Shown here: piece after piece, positions 54,401-64,000 of the stretch
How the letters are laid out: every line of letters starts with the position of its first letter
Position numbering within the stretch: position 1 is the first letter of the stretch
DNA from: Roseibacillus ishigakijimensis
GTDB taxonomy: Bacteria > Verrucomicrobiota > Verrucomicrobiia > Verrucomicrobiales > Akkermansiaceae
Assembly (NCBI RefSeq): GCF_016595415.1
Contig: NZ_JAENIO010000015.1
Location: forward strand, 20,078-84,077
Length of the DNA stretch: 64,000 bases
Direction: 5' to 3'
Translations under genes and position numbers: made by a program
The notes under the pieces: generated by a model
Told to the model about the DNA's origin: nothing
The model's database searches: none
What the model saw: the letters and a program-made list of their open reading frames with translations, nothing else

Positions 54401-55375
54401 CAAACTCCAGCCACCGCGACCTTCCCCCTCATCAAAGAACCCGGCTGGACGGTGGAAAGCTCCAATCCCGGCCTGGTAGGCGAAGGATTTGAGAACACCA
54501 TCGCTGGCGCCACCAACCGCATCGAAACCACCTTGGCTCTCGATCCCCAGCCCGCGAACGCCATCACCACCTGGCCCAACCTCAACTTCCAAGATCCGGA
54601 AGCGGGCGGGGAAGGAGACTTCGGCAACACCAACCCCTGGCCTCTGGATACCGCGAATGCAGACAACGACTACGCCATGCGGGCCACCGGCACCCTCGTC
54701 GTCACCCGGGCAGGCGAATATCACCTGGGCTTCCAAGGTGATGACGGCGGCTACATGTATATCTACGGAGAAGGCGGCCTGGCCGACCCGGAATTCACCT
54801 CCCTGGTGGGCTCCTACGTCCCCGCCGCCGCCGTCCTCGTCAATGCCCCCGATAGCGACAACAGCGAGGTCCTCAATGGCATCGAAGCCGAGACCGGAAC
54901 CGGCAACAGCCGCACGCTGGCCAGCGTCCATCTCGAGGTCGGCGAATACCGCATCGTCACCCTCGTCTGGGAAGGCGGCGGCGGCTCGTGGTGGGAGGTC
55001 ATCGGCGGTCCGGCCATCGACTTCTCCTACCGCTACCCCCTCCTCTCCACCGGCGAGAGCGAGGAGACCGTCTCCCTCGCCAGCGGACTCCCCCTGGTCG
55101 CTCAAGACGTGGTCGTCACTCCGGGCGGAGAAATCATCCCCCTCAACGACTTCACCGTCACCGGCTCCCCCGTCACCGAAGCCAGCTTCACCCTGACCAC
55201 CGTCGCTGAAGCCAGCTACACCCTGGAAGCCTCCACTGACCTGACCAGCTGGATCACCCTCGATGCCAATCTGGCCTCTGCCGGCACCAGCACTCCGGTG
55301 ACTGTGGACCTCTCGGCTGTTCCGGAGCTCAACGGCGAGCCCAAGGTCTTCTTCCGCGTCAGCCAAAACCTCTAA
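51473..55375 (+). CDS. Very large secreted protein with LamG-like domain and four PA14-like modules
   Basis: A 1,300-residue exported protein with a signal peptide (about residues 1-28). It has an N-terminal concanavalin-A/LamG-like domain (about 30-240), an Ig-like spacer, then four consecutive modules of roughly 190-220 residues. The first three carry the PA14-like pattern (YTFSVHSDDGFAMRV, YTFSIHSDDGFAMRV, YTFAIDSDDGMFLRL) and a closing strand such as YEITYLGWDGGSGGF; the fourth is more divergent (YHLGFQGDDGGYMYIYG). The C-terminus (YTLEASTDLTSWITLDANL...FFRVSQNL) resembles terminal modules of other verrucomicrobial exported proteins. PA14 domains bind carbohydrates, so a glycan-binding role is inferred. 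Confidence 0.85.
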   Translation: MKNTKNTHRTASLPLVAATAALGLGPAARADLVAQWLGDSYTDKSGTWTDEISGIVATSPVDETNGPPWESQDTYNTHKGVDITYPLDYFVVAEGDNPLAGGNALTLVAVFAPRAAGSTGSGWWATTGLIGMEQANDVPDWGLSWSGNQAAGGIGSPDRTLLAGDLNLDQVHVTALTWSNAGEARLFINGMESAVFTDASTAARNGGAFALGAITAGGGNPFSGDILELRLYNSDESGNIAALSDTLINTYVAEPVFQSVTALSATQFEIRYQDTAAFVTDLSGEFELLLNGVELPRTDYVVTREGQDVLVTVTTPLDHGPQSFDLAIPQQGGGEAFLPGTFESYRLLPELPRPTAVTGQWTIREYGNTNPATIAAATEVVRAPESTFVEDTYPVFNHTDPDSNDYLAAGRFDNDFPVLTNVAGVNDNWTVVGTILLEVPAAGNYTFSVHSDDGFAMRVKGDGGGRFIAKGGDGFIDPLDDQVLYRDGGTGDSNTRGTYQFDAAGTYEITYLGWDGGSGGFYELAWAPGQFENDDETDTWALVGDDSDLPLVLPENLPGPAPSVGSWAIREFGAINPTTLLATVPLAQNPDSHTHVDGQAPVLNHSDPDTSSPTARGNFNNDFPILTNGEGDDNYALLARTLVNVPAAGLYTFSIHSDDGFAMRVEGPGGGEFVSVAGGAAIDAYDPQTVYRDAVSNIRATYRFDAAGEYEITYLGHDGGGGGFQEVAWAQGEFTEDRNTNTWELVGNPDDPSLPEFDTRYPLEIAGPEGTDGNFGVRTYLQSQNGETNVGGFGAAITFLTETTRTPADADGLTVDSQQPYLNHYDPNGTDGGAGLIPGNKIFPGNTDADDNHVVTVAKGRINIANSGTYTFAIDSDDGMFLRLTGVDVPNPSFKQATQGNNNAAGRFEMSNQNVLFFDANGGSFTRGIIDLQAGSYDLEFVHLEVTSGFHYELAAAPGAWPHGSDPEGGFQLVGLQTPATATFPLIKEPGWTVESSNPGLVGEGFENTIAGATNRIETTLALDPQPANAITTWPNLNFQDPEAGGEGDFGNTNPWPLDTANADNDYAMRATGTLVVTRAGEYHLGFQGDDGGYMYIYGEGGLADPEFTSLVGSYVPAAAVLVNAPDSDNSEVLNGIEAETGTGNSRTLASVHLEVGEYRIVTLVWEGGGGSWWEVIGGPAIDFSYRYPLLSTGESEETVSLASGLPLVAQDVVVTPGGEIIPLNDFTVTGSPVTEASFTLTTVAEASYTLEASTDLTSWITLDANLASAGTSTPVTVDLSAVPELNGEPKVFFRVSQNL

Positions 55376-55398
55376 GGCGTTCGTCAGACGCACTGGGC

Positions 55399-55435
55399 AG
55401 CCCCGCCGGAAGTTCCTCTCCGGCGGGGCTTTTTT
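55399..55435 (+). terminator. Rho-independent terminator of the LamG/PA14 gene
   Basis: A perfect 11-bp stem AGCCCCGCCGG (55399-55409)/CCGGCGGGGCT (55420-55430) followed by T6. It starts 24 bp after the stop codon. Confidence 0.92.
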
Positions 55436-55439
55436 GTCC

Positions 55440-55822
55440 TTCCTCCTGCCTTTATCAAAATCAGCTGCCCCGGAACTCCCCCAAGGCAACTTCCATGCGG
55501 AAGCCCTCGCCCTTCCCAGACTTCCAGAATGGCGACGATCTGATTCCCGCCATCACTCCCGCCACTTCAGGAACCGGGTGGTCTGCGGGGGAGAATGCAA
55601 TGCCGCTTCGCCAACCTGCAGCGGTCATTGTTGTCCGAGCGCGCCAAGGTGGGCCGCAATCTGATGCTGGCGCGACGACGAGGGACGGAAGAAGGGCTCT
55701 CCGCAAATGTCAATTGAGCGCTAATCTTAAGCAGTTCAGCGCTATCTTAACGCGAGCAAGCCTGCCAAAAAGTCCGCCCGCCTGCCAAAACTGCAGTCAG
55801 GCTATATCACTCACTCCTTCAC
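55440..55822. other. Gene-free region before the TonB receptor
   Basis: About 380 bases with only short overlapping open frames on both strands, none with recognisable similarity. One plus-strand frame (about 55598-55718, reading RFANLQRSLLSERAKVGRNLMLARRR) has gene-like GC-rich third positions and could be a fragment of a lost gene. The part nearest the receptor is AT-rich and holds the direct repeats listed separately. Confidence 0.5.
55718..55750 (+). promoter_or_regulatory. Spaced direct repeats upstream of the TonB receptor
   Basis: GCGCTAATCTTAA (55718-55730) and GCGCTATCTTAA (55739-55750) are near-identical direct repeats offset by 21 bp, two helical turns, about 75-105 bp before the receptor start. 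The spacing is what a dimeric activator or repressor binding two tandem sites would need. Confidence 0.4.
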
Positions 55823-57868
55823 ATGAAATCGCTTTCTCTTTCTCTCTCCCTCGCCTCTCTCGTCCCCTTGGCCAACCCCGCCCAAGGGCCAGCTGAAGCG
55901 GTGGAGCTCTCCGACTCGGTGGTGGAGGCCCTCACCGAAGAGCCCGCAGAGGAAGGCGAGGAGCTCGTCGCCGATGCCACCGGTCGCTCCGTCCTTGCCG
56001 GAGAAGTGCTCGAGAACTATCAGGGCCAGACCGTGGCCGACCTCTTCCGCCAGCTCCCCGGCGTCTCCGGAGTCAGCGAAGGCGGGCGGCAGAACTTTCG
56101 CCCCAATATCCGGGGCCAGGAGGGCTCAGGCCGCGTGGCGGTCGATATCGACGGAGCCCCGCAGAATTTTTTCAACACCAATCACGGGGCGAACAGCAAT
56201 CGCCTCTCCATCGATAGCTCCCTTCTCAAATCGGTAGAGGTCAAGCGGGGAGCAGCCGCCAACAAGAGCGGACAAGGCTCTTCCTCGGGCTCCATTTCCT
56301 TCTCCACCATCGATCCCGCTGATTTGCTCACTGAGGGCGAACGCCTGGGAGGACGCACCAAGACCTTCTACGAGTCCAATGGCGATGGCCGAGGCCTCGT
56401 CCTCGCCGGGGCCGTGCAGGCCAGCGAGGCCCTCTCCTTTTTGGCCGCAGGCTCCTACAAGCTCTACGATGACTACGAGGACGGCGATGGCGAGACCATC
56501 ATCGGATCCGAAACCGAGTCCGTCAGCAGCCTGGCCAAAGCAGTCTACAGCCCGGACGATTACCAGGAGCTGAAGCTCTCATACCTCTTTACGAAGCAGA
56601 ACTTCCTCGGCAGCGAGAACTTCGCCCAAGGCCTACAGCGCAACGGCACCCTGCGGGAAGAGGACGTCCAGATCGACACTGTCACCCTGAACTACACCAA
56701 CGAATTCGCGGGCAATGACTGGCTCGACTTGGAGCTGACCACTTTTTACAGCCGCACCGACCGCGAACGCACCGATAGAGGAGCCAGCTCACCCACCAGC
56801 CTGTAGGTCACCGAGACCCTCGGCTTCGAGGTCGCCAATACCACCACCTTCACCCGCGACGAACTGGCAATGGATGTGCATTATGGCCTCTCCGCCCTGC
56901 GCGACCGCGTGCAGGACGAGACCCTCAGCGGCCGGGGCGCGGGCAACAGCAACCACAAGCGGGAAAAGCTCGGCGCTTATCTGAACTTCGAGCAACGCTA
57001 CCAGGAGTGGCTCACCCTAAGCCAGGGCGGACGCTTTGATGACTTCGAGACCGAATATCGCGGCGAAAAGGGAGGGAATGACAACTGGTCCTGGTCGCTG
57101 GGTGCGGAAGTGCTTCCCTTCCATCAAGACCCCATCTGGAGCGGGCTTTCCATCTTTGCCAACGTGGGCACAGGCTGGCGTCCACCCTCGGCCAGCGAGC
57201 TTTTCGAGGAGTCCGGTCGCAACGTCATCACCCTGCCCAATCCCAATCTGGAGGCCGAGACCAACCGCACTTGGGAAATCGGTCTAGGCTACCAGAAGCG
57301 GAACCTCTTCCAAGAGCAAGACCGCGCCAGTCTGCGGGTGAACTACTTCCATCAGGATATCGAAGACCTCATCGTCGGGATGCCGACCAGCCAGCCGGAT
57401 GAGCTGCAGCTCACCAATGCCGGCGACGACGAGTTGCACGGGGTTGAGTTCCAGGCCCGCTACGATGCCCCCCGCTATTACGGCGCGCTGGTCTTCGACT
57501 ACACCGAGCGCGATGCCCAGGGCACTGGCCTGCCGGGCGACCCGGTGCAGAACCGCCCTTGGAGTCTCTTCGGGGACTTGGGCGCTCGCTTCTTTGACCA
57601 CCGCCTCACTCTCGGGGCCGAGATCCACTACGTTTCGGAGTTTGACGCCGGGGAGAGCACCCTCGCGGGCTCCAGCAACAATGTGGATAGCAATCTCTTC
57701 ACTGACTCCTACGAGCTGGTCCACCTCTACGCCACCTACGAGCTGACCGAGGACAGTTCCTTGAAGTTCCGCGTGGAGAACGTCTTCAACCAGGATTTCC
57801 GGGCCTATCAGACGGTGGACAACGGGCCAGGCCGCAACTTCATCTTCGCCTTTCAGCAGGAATTTTAA
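55823..57868 (+). pseudogene. TonB-dependent outer-membrane receptor (heme/siderophore type), interrupted by an in-frame TAG
   Basis: The N-terminal part (55823-56806) has a signal peptide, a plug domain (GQTVADLFRQLPGVSGVSEGG, FRPNIRGQEGSGRVAVDIDGAPQ) and the first barrel strands. A TAG at 56804-56806 stops it. The remaining barrel continues in the same frame, VTETLGFEVANTTTF onward, with the family's WRPPSASELFE and the C-terminal FRVENVFNQDF...FIFAFQQEF, ending at TAA 57868. The rebuilt length is about 681 residues, with the aromatic C-terminus needed for outer-membrane insertion. A single CAG-to-TAG change would account for it. It resembles hemoglobin/heme-type receptors, but the ligand is not certain. 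Confidence 0.88.
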
Positions 57869-57897
57869 GCCCCTCCCTTCGTTCTTCGACCTGAACC

Positions 57898-59193
57898 ATG
57901 AAGCTGCCCCGCCCTCTTCGCCGCACCCTCTTTTGGATCCACCTCGTGCTCGGAGTGGCTGCGGGGGTCGTCATCGCCTTGCTCTGCTTCACCGGAGCGG
58001 CCCTGGCCTTTCAAGATGATATCGAAGGCTGGGCGGAAGCCTCTCTGCGCCGCGTCGAGGTGCCGCCCGCCCCGGCGGAAAGGCTCACTATTGACGAGGT
58101 GGTGGCCGCAGCCCGGGAGCAGGAGCCCGAGCTAGCCATCACCGCGGTGGAAGTCGCCAGAAAGCCTGAGCAAGCTTGGCGCATCATCGTCGGACGGCGG
58201 GATGCCCGCTGGGTCAATCCCTACACCGGGGAGCTGCTCGTCGCCGCCCACCCGGAGCGCGTCGAGGGCTGGCACCGCTTTTTCAATTGGAATCTCCGCC
58301 TTCACCGCTGGCTTTTGCAAGAGGGGGAAAGCCGCTCGACCGGCTCCGCGATCAATGGCCTCGCCAATCTGGCCTTCCTAGGTCTCGCGCTCAGCGGCCT
58401 CCTCCTCTGGTGGCCCGCCAGCCTGCGAGCCTTGCGCGGCGTGTCCCTTTTCAATCGCAAGGCCCGGGGCAAAGCCCGCGACTTCAATTGGCACAACGTC
58501 ATCGGCTTCTGGTGCCTGCTCCCGCTGGTGGTCATGATCGTCACAGGTGTCTACTTCTCCTACAACTGGGGACGCAATCTGACCGACACCCTGCTGGGGG
58601 CCAGTCCCGCGCTGATTCTGCCAGAGGGTGGGGTGGCGACTCTGCGCCGGGGAGGCCCCCCTCTCTCACTCGAGGAGCGCTTCACAATCGCAGTGCGTGC
58701 ATTCCCCCGCTGGGAAACTCTCCGTCTCCCCGCCGCTAGTGGCCGGGCCAGCGCCGATGGGCGCGGGCGCGGCCAAGGGGGCGGAGGAGGACGGGGGCGC
58801 GGTGGCCCAGGTAGCGCGGGTGGGGGTCACAACCACGGTGGCGGGGGTCACAACCACGGTGGCGGGGGTGGCCGCAATCCCTTCGCCATCCGAGTTGAAG
58901 AGAGCGGCTTCACCCTTCTTCACATTCCTTCCCAAATCCTTATCCACCCCCGCACCGGAGAGATCCTCGATACCCTCTCCCCCGACAGCCTCACCCTGCG
59001 CCAGAAACTCCGGACCTCCATCCGCTCCCTCCACACGGGGGAAGCGGGACGCTTCGCGGGCAAGCTCATCGCCTTTCTCGCCTGTTTGGGAGGGCTCCTC
59101 CTCGTCTATACCGGCTTTGCCCTCAGCATCCGCCGCTTGGCTCGCAATCTCTCCGGAAAAAAGCGAAAAACAGAGATGCGGGAAACCGCTTGA
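57898..59193 (+). CDS. PepSY-associated membrane protein (PepSY_TM) with a His-rich insert
   Basis: A 431-residue inner-membrane protein of the PepSY_TM family often paired with siderophore or iron receptors and thought to include reductase-like members. Membrane segments lie at about 13-38, 155-175, 200-222 and near 400-420; conserved His residues occur in FFNWNLRLHRWLL and RDFNWHNVIGFW. A PepSY-like segment precedes them (LTIDEVVAAAREQEPELAITAVEV). It starts 29 bp after the TonB receptor, forming an operon. A Gly/Arg/His-rich insert (about residues 280-320), with HNH motifs in 21-bp DNA repeats, is unusual for the family. Confidence 0.85.
   Translation: MKLPRPLRRTLFWIHLVLGVAAGVVIALLCFTGAALAFQDDIEGWAEASLRRVEVPPAPAERLTIDEVVAAAREQEPELAITAVEVARKPEQAWRIIVGRRDARWVNPYTGELLVAAHPERVEGWHRFFNWNLRLHRWLLQEGESRSTGSAINGLANLAFLGLALSGLLLWWPASLRALRGVSLFNRKARGKARDFNWHNVIGFWCLLPLVVMIVTGVYFSYNWGRNLTDTLLGASPALILPEGGVATLRRGGPPLSLEERFTIAVRAFPRWETLRLPAASGRASADGRGRGQGGGGGRGRGGPGSAGGGHNHGGGGHNHGGGGGRNPFAIRVEESGFTLLHIPSQILIHPRTGEILDTLSPDSLTLRQKLRTSIRSLHTGEAGRFAGKLIAFLACLGGLLLVYTGFALSIRRLARNLSGKKRKTEMRETA
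58822..58863 (+). repeat. Two perfect 21-bp tandem repeats coding for GGGHNHG
   Basis: The unit GGGGGTCACAACCACGGTGGC occurs twice head to tail and again partially, encoding a repeated His-Asn-His within a glycine-rich loop of the PepSY protein. Confidence 0.85.
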
Positions 59194-59314
59194 GCACTTC
59201 CCCCGACGAGACCGGCCCCAGACCGGCCTCGCCAAGTTTCCGAAAAAATGGGGACAACGCTTGACCATCCGCGCGGCACTTGGCAGTACAAAAAAGATTT
59301 AGCCAACGCCCTAC

Positions 59315-62509
<3,195 letters not shown>

Positions 62510-62538
62510 GCTCCCCGGCCCGAAACCACTTTTTCTCC

Positions 62539-62578
62539 AAACAGCGTGGGTGCCCTCACCCACGCTGTTTTTTTTTTT
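62539..62578 (+). terminator. Rho-independent terminator of carB
   Basis: A 14-bp perfect stem AAACAGCGTGGGTG (62539-62552)/CACCCACGCTGTTT (62557-62570) with a 4-nt loop CCCT, and T11. Confidence 0.95.
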
Positions 62579-62822
62579 GCTTGGCCAACGCCACAAGAGC
62601 CCCATCCAGCCCCAACGACATCCCCCCGCCACCCTCGCCAAGGAGCCAATAAAAATCTCCCGGGGTCGGGTTTCAGTCGCTTACCTTCAGGCTGGGCAAA
62701 GCCGCAGGCGAAAACGCGACCTCAAAGCCTAGGAAAATCAGAAAGCCCACTCCTCAAAACCATTGAAACAATCAAGCAATCGCATCCCAAACTCTGGGAA
62801 CAGTTTTCCTAAAAATCGCTTG
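62579..62822. other. Spacer between carB and the small-gene array
   Basis: No coding region. It contains a small hairpin TCCCA/TGGGA (about 62786-62800) and an imperfect outer pair CAAGCAAT/ATCGCTTG around it, which could be the last, degenerate attC-like site of the adjacent array; support is weak. Confidence 0.4.
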
Positions 62823-63182
62823 TCAGTTGGCTTCAGTGGTTTGTTCGGCTTGTCTTGGTTCGTCACCAGCAACGCCGTATTCGGTGTTCAAGTCGAGCAG
62901 TCGGTGCCCAACAACGACAGAGTGGGTTCTGTCGAGCACTACGGCCATAAACACATTCACGTCTTCTGCGGTGCTGATCAAGACGTGCTCAAATCTCGAA
63001 TCTTCAGACCGCCAAACCCATTCGACTCTACCCTCGCTGCAATCGTAGCCATTAAAGTCCTCTTCAGGAATCGCTTCAACGTATGGCCAGAAATCGAACG
63101 GTGGACCCTCGTTGATCTTCACTCGAATCATCCCGCTACCGCCGCTGGTCTTCCGGAACGCTGCTTCATCGAGCTTCTTCAT
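62823..63182 (-). CDS. Small protein of unknown function, possible integron cassette gene
   Basis: A 119-residue protein with no membrane segment or signal peptide; MIRVKINEGPPFDFWPYVEAIPEEDF suggests a compact globular fold, but I recognise no family. ATG 63182 lies 5 nt after the attC-like end GTTCGGC, and the TGA stop at 62823 sits just after a GCCAAC sequence that resembles an attC end. The upstream open frame to 63296 runs through the attC-like site and is not part of the gene. Base composition is lower in GC than carB. Confidence 0.65.
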   Translation of the reverse strand: MKKLDEAAFRKTSGGSGMIRVKINEGPPFDFWPYVEAIPEEDFNGYDCSEGRVEWVWRSEDSRFEHVLISTAEDVNVFMAVVLDRTHSVVVGHRLLDLNTEYGVAGDEPRQAEQTTEAN

Positions 63183-63186
63183 TTCG

Positions 63187-63312
63187 GCCGAACGTTTGAG
63201 GCATGGCAGCCCGATCCGGGAGCACGACCTCGTTTGGAGGATAAGGATTCGAATTAGGGAAGTCAATCGACTCGCGGCGGGATCGGGCTTATCCATCGCC
63301 GGTTTGTTAGGC
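63187..63312 (-). repeat. attC-like recombination site between two small genes
   Basis: Read on the minus strand, it begins with GCCTAAC (consensus RYYYAAC) and ends with GTTCGGC (one mismatch to GTTRRRY). Between them are inverted arms AGCCCGATCC (63208-63217) and GGATCGGGCT (63280-63289), a perfect 10-bp stem 15-16 nt inside both ends. The upstream gene's stop codon TAA is contained in GCCTAAC, and the next gene starts 5 nt after the other end, both typical of cassette arrays. Confidence 0.6.
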
Positions 63313-63771
63313 TTTGTGGAGTGTGAGGTGGCTCCAAGTCAGTCGGTGATGAGGATAGCGGCCGAGAACCCACTCAAGCTCTCCGTCCAAGTTCATGTCG
63401 CTCCAGTCCGCGACGTTGAGACCGGCTTCGGCCACGCCGATGGTATCTTCGATGATGTCGTATCCAGAAACTTCAACGCGATCAGATTTCGATGCTCGCT
63501 CAAACCTGCTCAAAAGGTAGGTGTCGTTAGGCTCATCCCAAATCACCACTGTGCTCCTGCCATCGCGCGAAGCCTCCTGAGCCACCCCTTCGCCCAGCAG
63601 TCCGATGAGTGCGCCACGCAGGATGACTCCATCCTCCCACTCAGCTAGGTCAACGGACATCTCGGCATCTTGATCCGCAGAGTCATTAACCTCGGTCATT
63701 GGAGGCAGCAATCGCAATACTGCTTCTTTCGAAATTGGTCGTGCTGCTATGACAGCATCGGTGAATCCCAT
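63307..63771 (-). CDS. Small acidic protein of unknown function, possible integron cassette gene
   Basis: A 154-residue acidic protein without signal peptide or membrane segment. It reads as one globular domain with an Asp/Glu-rich middle (EVNDSADQDAEMSVDLAEWEDG) and a Trp/His-rich C-terminus (YPHHRLTWSHLTLHKA). No family recognised. Its stop codon lies inside the attC-like end GCCTAAC, and its ATG begins 8 nt after the end of another attC-like site, so gene and site together resemble one cassette. Confidence 0.65.
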   Translation of the reverse strand: MGFTDAVIAARPISKEAVLRLLPPMTEVNDSADQDAEMSVDLAEWEDGVILRGALIGLLGEGVAQEASRDGRSTVVIWDEPNDTYLLSRFERASKSDRVEVSGYDIIEDTIGVAEAGLNVADWSDMNLDGELEWVLGRYPHHRLTWSHLTLHKA

Positions 63772-63778
63772 TTTTTGA

Positions 63779-63887
63779 GCCTAATGTCGAAGTCCTCTCA
63801 CACCTGCCCGAGGGCGAGGCTTCGACTGTGGGTTGAGGTTTGAATGGTCATAGCGGATTGAACTCGCGGCGGGGCAGGTGTTGAGAG
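63779..63887 (-). repeat. Second attC-like site, upstream of the 154-residue gene
   Basis: On the minus strand it ends with ATTAGGC (one mismatch to GTTRRRY). Long inverted arms are CTCTCACACCTGCCC (63795-63809) and GGGCAGGTGTTGAGAG (63872-63887), complementary apart from one extra unpaired base, which is a feature of genuine attC hairpins. The opposite end-box is poorly conserved. It shares CGCCGCGAG near its centre with the first site. Confidence 0.5.
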
Positions 63888-64000
63888 CGCCGCTTCCGTG
63901 ATAATGGCAGTCAAGGGCAATTTGAAGTTCACTTCAAGATTTTTTCATTTTCTGAGACTTGTGGTGATGGTGAGTGTGGAAAGTCAGGACGATGCCCGAG
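63888..64000. other. Right-edge sequence with a small inverted repeat
   Basis: No complete gene. TTGAAGT and ACTTCAA (63922-63937) form a 7-bp inverted repeat with a 2-bp centre, a possible regulator site. On the minus strand a TTGACT lies nearby but no convincing -10 box follows. The next gene of the array, if any, would start beyond the window. Confidence 0.4.

Noticed and set aside
52139..55489. A 1,116-codon open frame antisense to the LamG/PA14 gene
   Set aside because: A shadow frame created by strong third-position GC bias; no start context or recognisable domain, low-complexity Gly/Val/Asp composition.
55495..55896. A 133-codon plus-strand frame ahead of the TonB receptor
   Set aside because: It has no recognisable domain, runs out of frame into the receptor signal peptide and has an irregular composition.
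62823..64000. Plus-strand frames over the cassette-like region
   Set aside because: The minus-strand frames have correct placement relative to the attC-like sites and more regular proteins; the plus-strand ones cross the sites.

Overview
The window reads as a GC-rich chromosomal segment from a bacterium of the PVC superphylum, most likely a Verrucomicrobiae-type verrucomicrobium. Supporting signs are a c-type cytochrome fused to a propeller domain of the kind common in PVC bacteria, a CT398-like coiled-coil/zinc-ribbon protein, a cluster of sulfatases with very large secreted multi-domain proteins, monomeric NADP isocitrate dehydrogenase and class III fructose-bisphosphatase. The phylum assignment is inference from gene content; there is no 16S gene here.

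Layout. 0-5.5 kb: 5' part of mutL, a HesB/IscA-type Fe-S protein, RNase P RNA, a BON/OmpA-like protein pair, an M42 aminopeptidase and an aldose 1-epimerase. 5.5-15 kb: a YdcF-family gene broken by an in-frame TAG, a large cytochrome c/propeller protein, a double LOG-domain protein, a 0.5 kb non-coding element bounded by 36-bp inverted repeats, isocitrate dehydrogenase and a two-gene Septu-type anti-phage system (ptuA-ptuB). 15-25 kb: inositol monophosphatase family enzyme and ispF; a TetR-OMF-MFP-RND efflux operon with a palindromic operator over its promoter; rhomboid protease; secG with a long acidic repeat tail. 25-38 kb: secreted C39-like protein, panD, zinc-ribbon membrane protein, CT398-like protein, rplS, DJ-1/PfpI protein, sigma54-type response regulator without a DNA-binding domain, dynamin-like GTPase, lipoprotein deacetylase, SRPBCC/GyrI-like protein and mpl. 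37.8-38.8 kb: a RAYT (REP-associated transposase) inside inverted REP repeats. 38.8-43 kb: ABC-F ATPase and a two-gene ABC exporter. 43-49.2 kb: sulfatase, BNR-type secreted protein, sulfatase, a probable sulfated-polysaccharide locus with a shared TTGACnnGTCAA-like box. 49-59.2 kb: fructose-bisphosphatase, a 1,300-residue LamG/PA14 secreted protein, a TonB-dependent receptor interrupted by TAG, and a PepSY membrane protein with a His-rich loop. 59-62.5 kb: carB. 62.8-64 kb: two small unknown genes separated by attC-like sites, resembling the distal end of an integron cassette array.

How the parts work together: most of the window is housekeeping (repair, cell-wall recycling, isoprenoid, pantothenate, pyrimidine/arginine and central carbon metabolism, secretion, ribosome). 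Accessory content is concentrated in the Septu pair, the efflux operon, the RAYT/REP island, the sulfatase cluster, the receptor/PepSY pair and the terminal cassette-like array.
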